Positions 50,575-59,728 are shown, counted from the stretch's first letter. The stretch: 64,000 nt of DNA from JANNSX01 sp041397825 (GCA_041397825.1 JAWKVX010000002.1:1-64000), one strand, 5' to 3'. Numbers and translations: made by a program. The notes: generated by a model not told the origin, from the sequence alone.

Positions 50575-52029
50575 ATGAGATCAGCCAAACGACCGAAACT
50601 CAAAACGCTGTCGGAGATCTACAAGTTCTTCCGCAAGAACCAGACGCCGATCTATTTCGTGTCGCCGACCCCGTTCAATCTCCTGGGGCTCGGCCGATGG
50701 ATCAACAAATTCGAGTACATCAACTATTTCGACTCATTCGACGGCACGCATCCGAAGGTGACGGTGCCGCGCGAGCACGGGCCGCACGAGTTCAAGTCGA
50801 TCGAGGACGTCAACAACTACCTGCTCCGTCACAAGGAGGTAAGGAAGCGCATCAAGGAGCGCGGTCCTGGCAAGATCCTGATGGTGATGTTCGACGAGGA
50901 GAGCGAGCAGCTCGCCCGGGAGATCGGTTGCGAGGTGGCCCTGCCGCCGGCGAAGCTCAGGTCGCACATCGATTCCAAGATCGTCACGACGGAGCTCGGC
51001 AACCAGGCCGGCATCGCCAGCGCACCCAACGTGCTCGGCCACGCCAAGAGTTATTCGGGGCTCAAGAAGCTCGCGTCCAAGGCGAAGCTCGGCAACGATC
51101 TCGTCGTGCAGCTCCCCTACGGCGACTCGGGTCGCACGACCTTCTTCATCAAGTCGGAGGCCGATTGGCGGAAGTGGTCGGATAAGCTCGTCGGCGAACA
51201 GCTCAAGGTGATGAAGCGCATCAATCATCTTCCCGGCACAGTCGAAGCTGTGGCGACGCGCCATGGCACCCTCGTCGGGCCGATGCAGCTCGACATCACC
51301 GGTTTCGACGAGCTGACCCCTTACAAGGGCGGCTGGTGCGGCAACGACGCCTTCACCACCGGCTACGGTAAGGAGCGACGAGCCGTCCTCAAGATGGCGC
51401 AGAGGCTCGGCAAGCGCCTCTACGAGGTCGGCTACAAAGGCGCCTTCTGCATGGACTTCCTGATCGATACCGATACGCGCGAGGTTTACCTCGGCGAGAT
51501 CAATCCGCGCATCTCGGGGGCTTCCCCGCTGACCAACCTCATCACGTCCACCTACGGGGGCTGCCCGATCTTCTTGTTCCATATGCTGGAGTTCATGGAC
51601 ATCGACTTCGAGGCGGACATTCCGCGGATCCAGGAACGTTGGAGCGAGTTCGACAATTGGAGCCAGCTCATCCTCAAGTATCCGAAGGACGAGGTGTCGC
51701 TGATCTCGAAGGCTCCGGCCTCCGGCATCTGGCGCATGGATGCCCAGGGCGAGATCTCGCTCGTCCGCAAGTCCATCGACTGGTTTCTGGTCTCGGACGA
51801 GGACGAGGCGTTCTATCTGCGCGTCTATACCGGCGGCGACTACCGCTACTATGGTGCCGATATGGGAATCCTCGTCTCCCGAGGCCGCATGCAGACCGAC
51901 GACCGCAAGCTGACCGACCGCGCGAAAGCCTGGGCGGCGGCGATCAACGGCAAATTTCAGACCGTGCCGGTGACGGGCGCGCCTGAGATCGAGATTCCAG
52001 ACCCGAACGCCATCCAGAAGATGCTCTGA
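50575..52029 (+). CDS. ATP-grasp family (biotin carboxylase-like) ligase
   Basis: A 484-residue protein with an ATP-grasp core. Residues 30-120 resemble the PreATP-grasp part (PIYFVSPTPFNLLGLG, KILMVMFDEESEQLAREIGC). SKIVTTELGNQAGIASAPNV starts the ATP-binding half, and LVVQLPYGDSGRTTFFI is the flexible phosphate-binding loop. CMDFLIDTDTREVYLGEINP, then RISGASPLTN, carries the Mg-binding Glu and Asn. There is no biotinyl or carboxyltransferase domain and no partner ligand gene, so it is probably a stand-alone amide or thioester ligase of unknown substrate. The ~130 C-terminal residues after the core are unassigned. ATG 50575 follows GGGGAA. Confidence 0.8.
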   Translation: MRSAKRPKLKTLSEIYKFFRKNQTPIYFVSPTPFNLLGLGRWINKFEYINYFDSFDGTHPKVTVPREHGPHEFKSIEDVNNYLLRHKEVRKRIKERGPGKILMVMFDEESEQLAREIGCEVALPPAKLRSHIDSKIVTTELGNQAGIASAPNVLGHAKSYSGLKKLASKAKLGNDLVVQLPYGDSGRTTFFIKSEADWRKWSDKLVGEQLKVMKRINHLPGTVEAVATRHGTLVGPMQLDITGFDELTPYKGGWCGNDAFTTGYGKERRAVLKMAQRLGKRLYEVGYKGAFCMDFLIDTDTREVYLGEINPRISGASPLTNLITSTYGGCPIFLFHMLEFMDIDFEADIPRIQERWSEFDNWSQLILKYPKDEVSLISKAPASGIWRMDAQGEISLVRKSIDWFLVSDEDEAFYLRVYTGGDYRYYGADMGILVSRGRMQTDDRKLTDRAKAWAAAINGKFQTVPVTGAPEIEIPDPNAIQKML

Positions 52030-52516
52030 AGCGAGTTCCGTCGCTCAGACTCTACCGACGCCCCGAATCGCGCGGTGCGCTGTGCGATGAGCGCGAGCTC
52101 CCGTCGCGCGAGGTACGGTTGTCGCACCTGTTGCCGCGCGGCAGCAATGAGCGCGGCGGGAGGCGGAATCCGGAGGCTCGGCTCGGTGTTCCATTCGTCG
52201 CAATGCACACGATATCATCAGGTCTCGCCACCGTGAGCGTCCCGGAATCCGTGTTGAGTCAAGGGATAGAGCCGACGGCGCCGGCGTGATCGCAGCACGC
52301 GCACGGCGATCTTATCCACCGATTGGCAAGAACTGGGGACAGCCGGAGCGCAATAGTCTTGCCGGCCGCTGAATCAGACTAACGTACAGGCCACGGTGAC
52401 GAGTGTGTCAGTCGGACGATGTCTCAAGTCCGCCCCGTTGGGCCGCACCGTGCTTTCGGTATCGATGTCCAGCAAGTCGTACGCTCGTGCGTGGAGCGTT
52501 GCGGGGTGGGGTTTGC
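52030..52516. promoter_or_regulatory. Long intergenic region upstream of the Tad pilus genes
   Basis: 487 bases with no convincing gene. It probably holds the promoter for the secretin unit. A TTATCCACC string at about 52311 is one base off a DnaA box but stands alone. No clear -10/-35 pair or operator recognised. Confidence 0.4.
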
Positions 52517-54010
52517 ATGTTGAGGTTGCTTGGTCGGCTGTTGCTTGCGTCGCTCGCCGGGGTCGCGCCGGCGCTGTGGGCGTTGGACGGCGGTTTCCGG
52601 TCTGCGGCAGCACAAGAGACGATCGTTCACAAATCCACGCTGATCGTTTCCCCGGAGACGACGTTTCCCATTGGCCAGGCCGTGCGGCTCGGCATGGACA
52701 AGTCGATGATCGTCGAGGTGCCCGTTCGTCTCGGCAATGTCGTCGTCTCCAATCCTGACATTCTCGATGCGGTGGTCCAGACGACGAACCGCGTCATTCT
52801 GATTGGACGCAAGGTCGGCCAGGCCAATGCCCTGCTGTTCGACGAGCAGGGCGAGCGGCTTATGACGCTCGAGGTCATCGTCGAATTCGACTACGGTCCG
52901 CTCAGGACGATGTTGGAGCGCATGTTCCCGGGTGCCGGCGTCACGGTCGAATCAGCGAATGAGAACTTGGTGCTGAGAGGCTCTCTGTCCCGGCCCGTCG
53001 ACGCCACCAGGGCCGCCGAGATCGCCTCGAGCTTCCTGCCGACGGGCAAGAAGCTCATCAACATGATCGAGGTGAAGGCCGAGGAGCAGGTGATGCTCCA
53101 GGTGACCGTCGCCGAGATGCACCGCGAGGAGGTGAAGCGGCTCGGCGTCAACTGGAACGGCGCGCATGTCGGAGACGCCGCGATCGGTGGTGCGACCAAC
53201 AATGGATTCCCGGTGTCGAGCGGCATCGGTCGGGACTCGTTCCTGTTCGGGGTGGTCGGCGACGATATCGGATCGTGCATTATCCCCGGCGCCGTGAGCG
53301 CCATGGTGCCGCCGACGACGCTCAGCGGGTTGAGCTCCATCGACTGCCTCACGCGCACCGTCCAGGCCTTCGAGCGGAGCGGTGTCATGAAAACACTCGC
53401 CGAGCCGAAGCTGACGGCGATCTCCGGCGAGACGGCGAGCTTCCTCGCTGGCGGCGAGTTCCCCATTCCCGTCGCTCAGGACAAGGGCACCATCTCAGTG
53501 CAGTGGAAGCCGTTCGGCGTCGGACTTTCTTTCACTCCCGTCGTGCTCGACGCGGGCCGTATCAGCATGAAGATCGCAACGGAGGTGAGCGAGATTTCGA
53601 CGGAGGGCGCCATCACGCTCGATACCATCTCGATTCCGAGCCTCAGCGTGCGCCGGGCCTCGACGACGGTCGAGATGCCGAGCGGCGGCTCGCTGGTCAT
53701 GGCCGGCTTGCTGTCGGACAACCTCAACCAGAACATCGACGGTATTCCGGGCCTGAAGGATATTCCGATCCTCGGCAAGCTCTTTCGCAGCAAGGACTAT
53801 CGCAAACGGGAAACCGAGCTCGTCGTCATCGTCACACCCTATGTGGTGAGACCGACGGCCCGGGAGGCGCTCGCGCGTCCCGATGATGGCTTCATGCCGG
53901 ACGCCAACCTCGAGGGCACGCTGATGGGTCGCCTCAACCGGGTCTACGGCGATCCCGCATCGCCTCCCGCCGGGCGCTTCCAGGGGGATATCGGGTTCAT
54001 CATCGAATAG
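52517..54010 (+). CDS. cpaC: Tad pilus outer-membrane secretin CpaC/RcpA
   Basis: A 497-residue secretin that forms the outer-membrane pore for Flp/Tad pili. A Sec signal peptide (RLLGRLLLASLAGVAPALWA) is followed by the pilus-secretin N-terminal domain (DKSMIVEVPVRLGNVVVSNP, TTNRVILIGRKVGQANALLF). A BON-like segment (VTVESANENLVLRGSLSRPV) comes next. The secretin domain holds EAKL-type strings LAEPKLTAISGETASFLAGG, GVGLSFTPVVLDAGRISMKI and VEMPSGGSLVMAGLLSDNLN, and ends VVIVTPYVVRP. ATG 52517 follows GGGG. It heads a run cpaC-cpaD-tadD-like-tadG-like. Confidence 0.93.
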   Translation: MLRLLGRLLLASLAGVAPALWALDGGFRSAAAQETIVHKSTLIVSPETTFPIGQAVRLGMDKSMIVEVPVRLGNVVVSNPDILDAVVQTTNRVILIGRKVGQANALLFDEQGERLMTLEVIVEFDYGPLRTMLERMFPGAGVTVESANENLVLRGSLSRPVDATRAAEIASSFLPTGKKLINMIEVKAEEQVMLQVTVAEMHREEVKRLGVNWNGAHVGDAAIGGATNNGFPVSSGIGRDSFLFGVVGDDIGSCIIPGAVSAMVPPTTLSGLSSIDCLTRTVQAFERSGVMKTLAEPKLTAISGETASFLAGGEFPIPVAQDKGTISVQWKPFGVGLSFTPVVLDAGRISMKIATEVSEISTEGAITLDTISIPSLSVRRASTTVEMPSGGSLVMAGLLSDNLNQNIDGIPGLKDIPILGKLFRSKDYRKRETELVVIVTPYVVRPTAREALARPDDGFMPDANLEGTLMGRLNRVYGDPASPPAGRFQGDIGFIIE

Positions 54011-54031
54011 GCGGACGGCTGAGAGGACGAA

Positions 54032-54754
54032 ATGTCGGATTTTCGCACACGGAATTGGGGCAGGTCGGCCAGGGCGATAGCGCTTGCAGCGCTTGTTGCT
54101 GTGTCGACGGGCGGGTTGTCTGCCTGCCGGGACGACGTCGACGGCGCTCCGGTCGCCGGTTGGTCGACGATCGACCCCATGGTCAACCACCCGATCGCGG
54201 TCGGTGTCCGTCCTTATCAGTTGTCGCTCGAGTTGGGGGACGAGCGACAGGGCTTGTCGCGGCAGCAGGCGGACGATGCCCGTCGGTTCTTTCGTCGCTA
54301 CCGGCTCCAGGGTGCGACGGCGCTGGTCATCGATGTGCCCGAGCACGCGCGCGGTAGCCTGGCTGAATCCCAGGTGCAAGCGCTTCTCGCCAACGAGGCG
54401 GTGCCGGCGCGCGCCGTGAGGTATGTGCCGGCAGGGCAGTATGGTGATGGCGGCAGCATAACGATGGCCTTCGAGACCGGCTATGTCGCGCATCCGCCCG
54501 AGTGCGGATACTGGCCCGAAAATCTGTCGGAGAGCAGGGAGAATGTTCCTTACTGGAACTTCGGCTGCGCGCAGAGCCGAAACCTCGCCATGATGGTCGA
54601 TAATCCGAACGACTTGATCGGCCCGCGCCGCACAACCGCTCGGTCGAGCGACCGCCGCGACGTGGTCTGGCGGAAATATGTCGGCGGCGAAGCAACGGAT
54701 GCGACCACCACCGAGGTCGAGCAGAAGGCGAATGTGTCGACGACCGGGCAGTAG
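54032..54754 (+). CDS. cpaD: CpaD-family pilus assembly lipoprotein
   Basis: A 240-residue lipoprotein of the CpaD family. Its signal peptide ends in the lipobox LSAC (residue 32). Characteristic strings are VNHPIAVGVRPYQLSLELGD, RRFFRRYRLQGATALVIDVP and YWNFGCAQSRNLAMMVDNPN, then DLIGPR, the last being the clearest CpaD hallmark. It is thought to help the CpaC secretin assemble in the outer membrane. It starts 21 bases after cpaC. Confidence 0.92.
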   Translation: MSDFRTRNWGRSARAIALAALVAVSTGGLSACRDDVDGAPVAGWSTIDPMVNHPIAVGVRPYQLSLELGDERQGLSRQQADDARRFFRRYRLQGATALVIDVPEHARGSLAESQVQALLANEAVPARAVRYVPAGQYGDGGSITMAFETGYVAHPPECGYWPENLSESRENVPYWNFGCAQSRNLAMMVDNPNDLIGPRRTTARSSDRRDVVWRKYVGGEATDATTTEVEQKANVSTTGQ

Positions 54755-54839
54755 CGCTCGAGGAGATGTTGCGTTCGTTGCGTGTCAGCAAGGCTGGCGG
54801 CTGGTGTCATGGCTTCCGGCGAGATGGGAGATACGCGAG

Positions 54840-55562
54840 ATGCGGCACATCAAGAGATCATCAGCGGCGGTTCTTGCCTGTGCGGCGGCGTCCCTGCTAT
54901 TGGCGGGCTGCGCCGAGACGGGTTCCGGCGATTTCCTCACGACCAGCGCTTTGGCTCCGGATAGCAACACGGCCGCGCCGACCGGACAAAGCATCACGCA
55001 GGCCATGGTGCTGGAGAAGCAGGGCGATCGTAAGAAGGCATTTTCCGCGGCGTCGCTGGCACTGGCCGCCGAGCCGGCCAATCCCGATGTCGTGACGACC
55101 TACAGCCGTCTGGCCATTGCCAATGGCCGCGCGGATGATGCCGAGAAGGCCTTGGCCGGAGCAGAAGCCGCTGGTGTCAACGACTGGCGTCTTTTGTCCG
55201 CCAAGGGAGTCGTTCTCGCTGAGAAAGGCGATCTTGCCGGCGCCAAAACCGCTCTGCAGAAGGGGCTCGAGCTTGCGCCGGAGCAGCCGGCGCTCCTCAA
55301 CAACCTGGCCTTCGTCTATGCGCTTGAGGGGAATCCCAAGATGGCCGAGGATCTGCTGCGCCGGGCCAGTGTCAATCCTGGAGCTCCGGCTCGGACCCGG
55401 CAGAACCTGGCCCTCGTGCTCGGTCTGCAGGGCAAGTTCGAGGAGAGCAAAAAGGTGGCGGTCGCTGACGCCTCGCCCGAGATTGCCGAGGCCAATGTCA
55501 CCTATTTGAAGGCGTTGGCCGATACCAAGGGCGAAACGAAGCTCGCCAAGGCGGGGGGCTAG
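54840..55562 (+). CDS. TPR lipoprotein, TadD-like
   Basis: A 240-residue lipoprotein with a lipobox LLAGC (Cys at residue 24) and a tetratricopeptide domain. About five TPR helices pairs run from residue 50: QAMVLEKQGDRKKAFSAASL, DWRLLSAKGVVLAEKGDLAG, LLNNLAFVYALEGNPKMAED and TRQNLALVLGLQGKFEESKK. TadD proteins of Tad loci have this design and help the secretin localise. ATG 54840 follows GGGAG. Its place after cpaD supports the assignment. Confidence 0.85.
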   Translation: MRHIKRSSAAVLACAAASLLLAGCAETGSGDFLTTSALAPDSNTAAPTGQSITQAMVLEKQGDRKKAFSAASLALAAEPANPDVVTTYSRLAIANGRADDAEKALAGAEAAGVNDWRLLSAKGVVLAEKGDLAGAKTALQKGLELAPEQPALLNNLAFVYALEGNPKMAEDLLRRASVNPGAPARTRQNLALVLGLQGKFEESKKVAVADASPEIAEANVTYLKALADTKGETKLAKAGG

Positions 55563-55873
55563 ACGGGCCCGTGCAACTTGGGTTGTGAAAGCCGCCCGGG
55601 AACTGTTAGACGGGCAAATCCGCCGAGCAAATCAGATCTCACTTGTTGCGGACAAGTTTTGCCGCCCGGCAAGACGTGCATGGCACGTCGCGGAATTCTG
55701 CCCTTGAGGGCCGTCGTGCTCGAATGACTAAAATTTTCCCGAAATTTTCGACTGTTTGCAGCCCTGGGCTTTACGTGAAGAAAACGTGTCTATCGTAAGA
55801 GTGAGCAAATTGGCCGCGAATTCTCTGAAAGTTGCTCGTCGGCCGTTAATGCTTGCTCACCAGGACGCGCGAC
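55563..55873. other. Intergenic region between TadD-like and TadG-like genes
   Basis: 311 bases. I looked for a Flp pilin gene and found none. The middle is AT-rich (AAAATTTTCCCGAAATTTTC near 55731), suggesting a separate promoter for the TadG-like gene. Confidence 0.4.
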
Positions 55874-57514
55874 ATGAGTGACGCTCCCATCCGCCCGAGA
55901 TCCATCACCCGAGCACTGAGTGCGGCGGTCGCAAAATCCAAGCGCTTCGCCCGAAGCCAGGATGGCTCGATCGGTGTGATGTTCGGCGGAATCATTGTGA
56001 TCATGGTGATGTTTCTCGGAGCTTCGGTGGACTTCGGCAAAGCCTTCATGGTTCGAGAAGGGATGCAAGACGCGCTCGACTCGGCGGCACTCGCTGCCGG
56101 ACGGGAGCTCGAGACCGGGGGAGAGAAAGAGGATGCCGAGGTCAAGGCCAGAGAGGTGTTTCTGGCCAATCTGCCGGATGGTGCTGCGGCCGAGCTGACC
56201 AATGTAGATGTCGACACGGACTCGGGTGTCGTCACGCTCGCTGCGGCGACGACACTGCAGACGAGCTTTCTGCGGATCGCCGGCATCAATGAGTTGCCGC
56301 TCGATGCCGAGGCTATCGTCAGTACGAATGGTGGTTCATTCGAGGTGGCCTTGGTGCTGGACGGTTCCGGCTCGATGAAAGGAACGCACATCGAAGGACT
56401 GAAATCTGCCGCTCATTCGCTCGTAGGCTCCCTCTTCGGCGACAAAAGCACGTCCAAGAACGTGAAGATTGGGGTCATACCCTTTGCCGCTCTGGTCAAT
56501 GTGGGCCCGCAAAATGCGAATGAGCAATGGATCGACAGCGACGGCCGATCGTCATCTCACTTCGAGAACATGGATGAGCATGTGTCCCGGTTTGAGTTAT
56601 TCAGTCGTATGCGAAACGTGAGTTGGGCAGGTTGTGTTGAGGTTCGCCCTGGCGCATTTGCAACCACCGACTCCGAGCCGGACGTCTCAGAGCCCGACAG
56701 CCTCTTTGTTCCCGCCTTTGCTCCTGACGAGCCGGACACAGGGAACTCGAACGGGAACCGCTACTACAACAGCTATCTGGCGGACGATGGCGGTAGCTGC
56801 GCAAAGCAGGCGTCGACCTGCGTTAGGCGGGACTGGCGCGGCACCTGCCTGCAATACCGGACGGCGACGCTCGACCCGGCCGTGGCACAGACCAGGCTGT
56901 GCAAGTACGACAACGCGAGTGTGACCGAGGGATTGTCGGGGGCGACGATCAGCGGCCCCAATCACATGTGCGACAGCCGTCCGATCACCCCTCTGACGAA
57001 TGATCGCAACACGGTCGACAATGCCATCGATGATCTTATTGCTCAGGGCTATACCAACATCGGCGAGGGTGTGATGTGGGGTTGGCGCGTGCTGTCGCCG
57101 CAAGAGCCCTTCACCGAAGGATTGCCCAAGAACTCGCCCAACAATCTGAAGGTGCTCATCGTCATGTCGGATGGCGCCAACACTCTCAATGCTTTGAGCA
57201 ATCACAATCAATCATATTACTCGGGCTGGGGCTATGCGGTGACCGGGCGCCTCAATGCGAATCCGAGGACGTCGTCTGGCTTCACCTCGGCGATGAACGA
57301 TCAGACGCAGTCGGCCTGCCAGAATGCCCGCAGCGATGGCGTGACGATCTACAGTGTGGCCTACAACATGGATACGCAACCGGCAGCGCGCGCCCTGCTC
57401 AGGAGTTGTGCCAGCGAGTCCGATAAATATTTCGAGGCAAGCTCCACCGGGGAGCTCATCAAGGTCTTCGAGGCGATCGGTTTGGACTTGAACTCACTTC
57501 GAATCTCGAGCTGA
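55874..57514 (+). CDS. TadG-like pilus assembly protein with vWA domain
   Basis: A 546-residue protein. The N-terminal cytoplasmic tail ends in a TadE/TadG-type segment: RSQDGSIGVMFGGIIVIMVM, then FLGASVDFGKAFMVREGMQD, then LDSAALAAGREL, the pilin-like helix. After a beta-rich stretch, the vWA domain opens with the MIDAS string VALVLDGSGSMKGTHIEG near residue 160 and closes near VLIVMSDGANTLNALSN. A long Cys-containing insertion (ASTCVRRDWRGTCLQYRT) splits the vWA fold. TadG anchors or tips the Tad system at the envelope. ATG 55874 follows AGGA; a TTG at 55853 is less likely. Immediately downstream is a large inverted repeat. Confidence 0.88.
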   Translation: MSDAPIRPRSITRALSAAVAKSKRFARSQDGSIGVMFGGIIVIMVMFLGASVDFGKAFMVREGMQDALDSAALAAGRELETGGEKEDAEVKAREVFLANLPDGAAAELTNVDVDTDSGVVTLAAATTLQTSFLRIAGINELPLDAEAIVSTNGGSFEVALVLDGSGSMKGTHIEGLKSAAHSLVGSLFGDKSTSKNVKIGVIPFAALVNVGPQNANEQWIDSDGRSSSHFENMDEHVSRFELFSRMRNVSWAGCVEVRPGAFATTDSEPDVSEPDSLFVPAFAPDEPDTGNSNGNRYYNSYLADDGGSCAKQASTCVRRDWRGTCLQYRTATLDPAVAQTRLCKYDNASVTEGLSGATISGPNHMCDSRPITPLTNDRNTVDNAIDDLIAQGYTNIGEGVMWGWRVLSPQEPFTEGLPKNSPNNLKVLIVMSDGANTLNALSNHNQSYYSGWGYAVTGRLNANPRTSSGFTSAMNDQTQSACQNARSDGVTIYSVAYNMDTQPAARALLRSCASESDKYFEASSTGELIKVFEAIGLDLNSLRISS

Positions 57515-57535
57515 CGTGGGGGCGCGGCGGCGCGA

Positions 57536-57591
57536 CGGCTTGACCCGGATCGGCATCCGTCCCATGTGAGGGACAGACCCGGGTCAAGCCG
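57536..57591. repeat. Nested inverted repeat between TadG-like gene and rpe
   Basis: Perfect 13-bp arms CGGCTTGACCCGG (57536-57548) and CCGGGTCAAGCCG (57579-57591) enclose an inner stem GTCCC/GGGAC (57559-57574). The last base of the element is 14 bases before the rpe ATG. It could be a dispersed palindrome, a terminator without T-tract, or an rpe leader structure. Confidence 0.75.
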
Positions 57592-57605
57592 CGGAGCCCC
57601 AGCCG

Positions 57606-58292
57606 ATGACGAAGCCGATCGCCATAGCACCGTCGATCCTATCGGCCGACTTCGCACGGCTCGGCGCCGAGGTGGAGGCCGTCGATGCGGCCGGCGCCGA
57701 CTGGATTCATCTCGACGTGATGGATGGACATTTCGTGCCCAACATCACTTTCGGACCGCCAATCATCAAGGCCATTCGCAGGGCCTCGGGGAAGCCCTTC
57801 GACGTGCATCTGATGATCACGCCGGCCGACCCCTACCTGGCCGCCTTCGCCGATGCTGGCGCCGACATCATTACCGTTCATGCCGAGGCCGGCCCGCACC
57901 TCGACCGCTCGCTTCAGGCGATCCGGGCGCTGGGGAAGAGGGCCGGCGCAGCGCTCAATCCGGCCACACCCGAGGCCGCCATCGCGCATGTGCTCGACCG
58001 GCTCGACCTCGTGCTCGTCATGACCGTCAATCCGGGCTTTGGAGGTCAGGCCTTCATTCCGGCGATGCTGGACAAGATCAGGCGGCTCAAGGCCATGATC
58101 GGCGATCGCCCGATCGACATCGAGGTGGATGGCGGCATCACGGCCGAGACCGCCGGCGCCGTCGCCGAGGCCGGCGCCAATGTGCTGGTGGCGGGAACCG
58201 CCGTCTTCAAAGGCGGCTCACGCCAAGCCTATGCCGCGAATATCGCGCCGCTTCGAGCGGCCGCATCGGCGGCGCTCCGGGGCGGTGGCTGA
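57606..58292 (+). CDS. rpe: Ribulose-phosphate 3-epimerase
   Basis: A 228-residue TIM-barrel enzyme interconverting ribulose 5-phosphate and xylulose 5-phosphate in the pentose phosphate or Calvin cycle. IAPSILSADFARLGAEVEAV, then DWIHLDVMDGHFVPNITFGP with the metal His and Asp, VHLMITPADPYLAAF, LVLVMTVNPGFGGQAFI and IEVDGGITAETAGAV give all active-site positions. Length is standard. No Calvin-cycle gene is next to it, so pentose phosphate use is likely. A long inverted repeat lies right upstream. Confidence 0.96.
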   Translation: MTKPIAIAPSILSADFARLGAEVEAVDAAGADWIHLDVMDGHFVPNITFGPPIIKAIRRASGKPFDVHLMITPADPYLAAFADAGADIITVHAEAGPHLDRSLQAIRALGKRAGAALNPATPEAAIAHVLDRLDLVLVMTVNPGFGGQAFIPAMLDKIRRLKAMIGDRPIDIEVDGGITAETAGAVAEAGANVLVAGTAVFKGGSRQAYAANIAPLRAAASAALRGGG

Positions 58293-58417
58293 GGCTTTTG
58301 ATCTTCCACTCGTCTGACGGGGCCGACGGCTGCTTCCGATGTAGACCTGGGTGACGTGCTGCCCCATTGCACCAGCGTCTCAGGGCCCGCATATCTCGGG
58401 AGACAAAGGAGGCAGAA

Positions 58418-59311
58418 ATGTCAGGTTTCGAGGTGGGCAGGCACGAGATGACGAAGCCCGAGGTCACCGGTTTTTTCGATGCCGAGACCAACACCATCAG
58501 CTATGTCGTCAGGGACCCGGGCTCTCGGAGCGCGGCCGTCATCGATTCCGTGCTCGATATCGACTATGCCGCGGGTCGCCTCGCCTTCACCTCCGCCGAC
58601 CGAATCGTCGCCCATTGTCTGGCCGAGAAGCTCGAGGTCGAATGGCTCATCGAGACCCACGCCCATGCCGATCACCTCTCCGCGGCCCCCTATCTGCAGC
58701 AGAAGCTCGGCGGCCGGATCGGCATCGGCGAGCGCATCACGGTGGTGCAGGAGGTCTTCGGCAAGATCTTCAACGCCGGAACCGAGTTCCAGCGCGACGG
58801 CAGCCAGTTCGACCGGCTCTTCAAGGACGGCGACACCTATCGGATCGGCGGTCTCGAGGCGCGGGTCATGCACACGCCCGGACATACGCCGGCCTGCATG
58901 ACGCATGTCATCGGTGATGCGGCCTTCGTCGGCGACACACTCTTCATGCCGGATGGCGGAACGGCCCGCGCCGACTTTCCGGGTGGCGACGCCCGTGAGC
59001 TGTACCAGTCGATCATGAAGGTGCTGAGCCTGCCCGAGGAGACACGGCTCTTCATGTGTCACGACTATGCGCCGAACGGCCGCGACATCCGCTGGGAATC
59101 GACCGTTGCCGAGGAGCGACGAGAGAACATCCACGTCCGCGACGGCATCGGCGAGGACGAGTTCGTCGCCATGCGAACCGCCCGCGACAAGACGCTCTCT
59201 ATGCCGCGCCTCATCATCCCTTCTATCCAGGTCAACATTCAGGCTGGGCGTCTGCCCGAGCCCGAGGACAACGGAACCCGCTATCTGAAGGTGCCGCTCG
59301 ACAAGCTTTGA
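58418..59311 (+). CDS. MBL-fold sulfur (persulfide) dioxygenase-like protein
   Basis: A 297-residue metallo-beta-lactamase-fold protein of the ETHE1/Blh type. VEWLIETHAHADHLSAAPYL holds HxHxDH, VMHTPGHTPACMTHVIGDAA the next His, and FVGDTLFMPDGGTARADFPG the bridging Asp. LFMCHDYAPNGRDIRWESTV carries the last His and the hallmark of Blh-like persulfide dioxygenases. It probably oxidises glutathione persulfide to sulfite. AAAGGAGG before ATG 58418 is near ideal. The DUF442 protein that follows (84 bases) is fused to this domain in Blh of other bacteria. No BigR regulator gene is seen here. Confidence 0.9.
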   Translation: MSGFEVGRHEMTKPEVTGFFDAETNTISYVVRDPGSRSAAVIDSVLDIDYAAGRLAFTSADRIVAHCLAEKLEVEWLIETHAHADHLSAAPYLQQKLGGRIGIGERITVVQEVFGKIFNAGTEFQRDGSQFDRLFKDGDTYRIGGLEARVMHTPGHTPACMTHVIGDAAFVGDTLFMPDGGTARADFPGGDARELYQSIMKVLSLPEETRLFMCHDYAPNGRDIRWESTVAEERRENIHVRDGIGEDEFVAMRTARDKTLSMPRLIIPSIQVNIQAGRLPEPEDNGTRYLKVPLDKL

Positions 59312-59395
59312 GGGGCGGGCCTTGAGAGGAGCGGCGGGCGCGAGCGGCCGGATGGCCGCCGCAACGACATGAGCAGATGAGGCTGAAGCACCCGC

Positions 59396-59728
59396 ATGGT
59401 CAATACCAGCAAAGTTACGCCAGATTTTTCGGTCAGCGGTCAAATCTCGGTGTCGGATGTCGCCGATCTGGCCGCCCAGGGTTTTCGCTCGCTCATCTGC
59501 AACCGGCCCGACGGCGAGCAGGCCGGGCAACCGAGCTTTCGCGACATCGCCGAGGCGGCGAAGGCGGCTGGCCTCGAGGCGGTCTATGTGCCCGTCGTCA
59601 GCGGCCGCATGACGGCGGTGGATGTCGACGCCTTCCGCGCCGCCCTCGCCAAGCTCCCCGCCCCCGTCCTCGCCTACTGTCGCAGCGGCACGCGCTCGCT
59701 GAACATCTATTCGGTGGCGAGGGGGTAG
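59396..59728 (+). CDS. TIGR01244/DUF442 sulfur transferase/phosphatase-like protein
   Basis: A 110-residue protein matching the DUF442 (beta-lactamase-hydrolase-like) domain. PDFSVSGQISVSDVADLAAQ and GFRSLICNRPDGEQAGQPSF are diagnostic; APVLAYCRSGTRSLNIYS holds the phosphatase-like Cys-x5-Arg loop. DUF442 proteins act with persulfide dioxygenases as rhodanese-like sulfur transferases. It follows the dioxygenase by 84 bases, giving a split Blh pair. GC-rich DNA follows, with no obvious terminator. Confidence 0.88.
   Translation: MVNTSKVTPDFSVSGQISVSDVADLAAQGFRSLICNRPDGEQAGQPSFRDIAEAAKAAGLEAVYVPVVSGRMTAVDVDAFRAALAKLPAPVLAYCRSGTRSLNIYSVARG

Noticed and set aside
55676..55702. TGGCAC-like string considered as a sigma-54 promoter
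   Set aside because: The -12 element is not at the right spacing (no TTGC after five bases).
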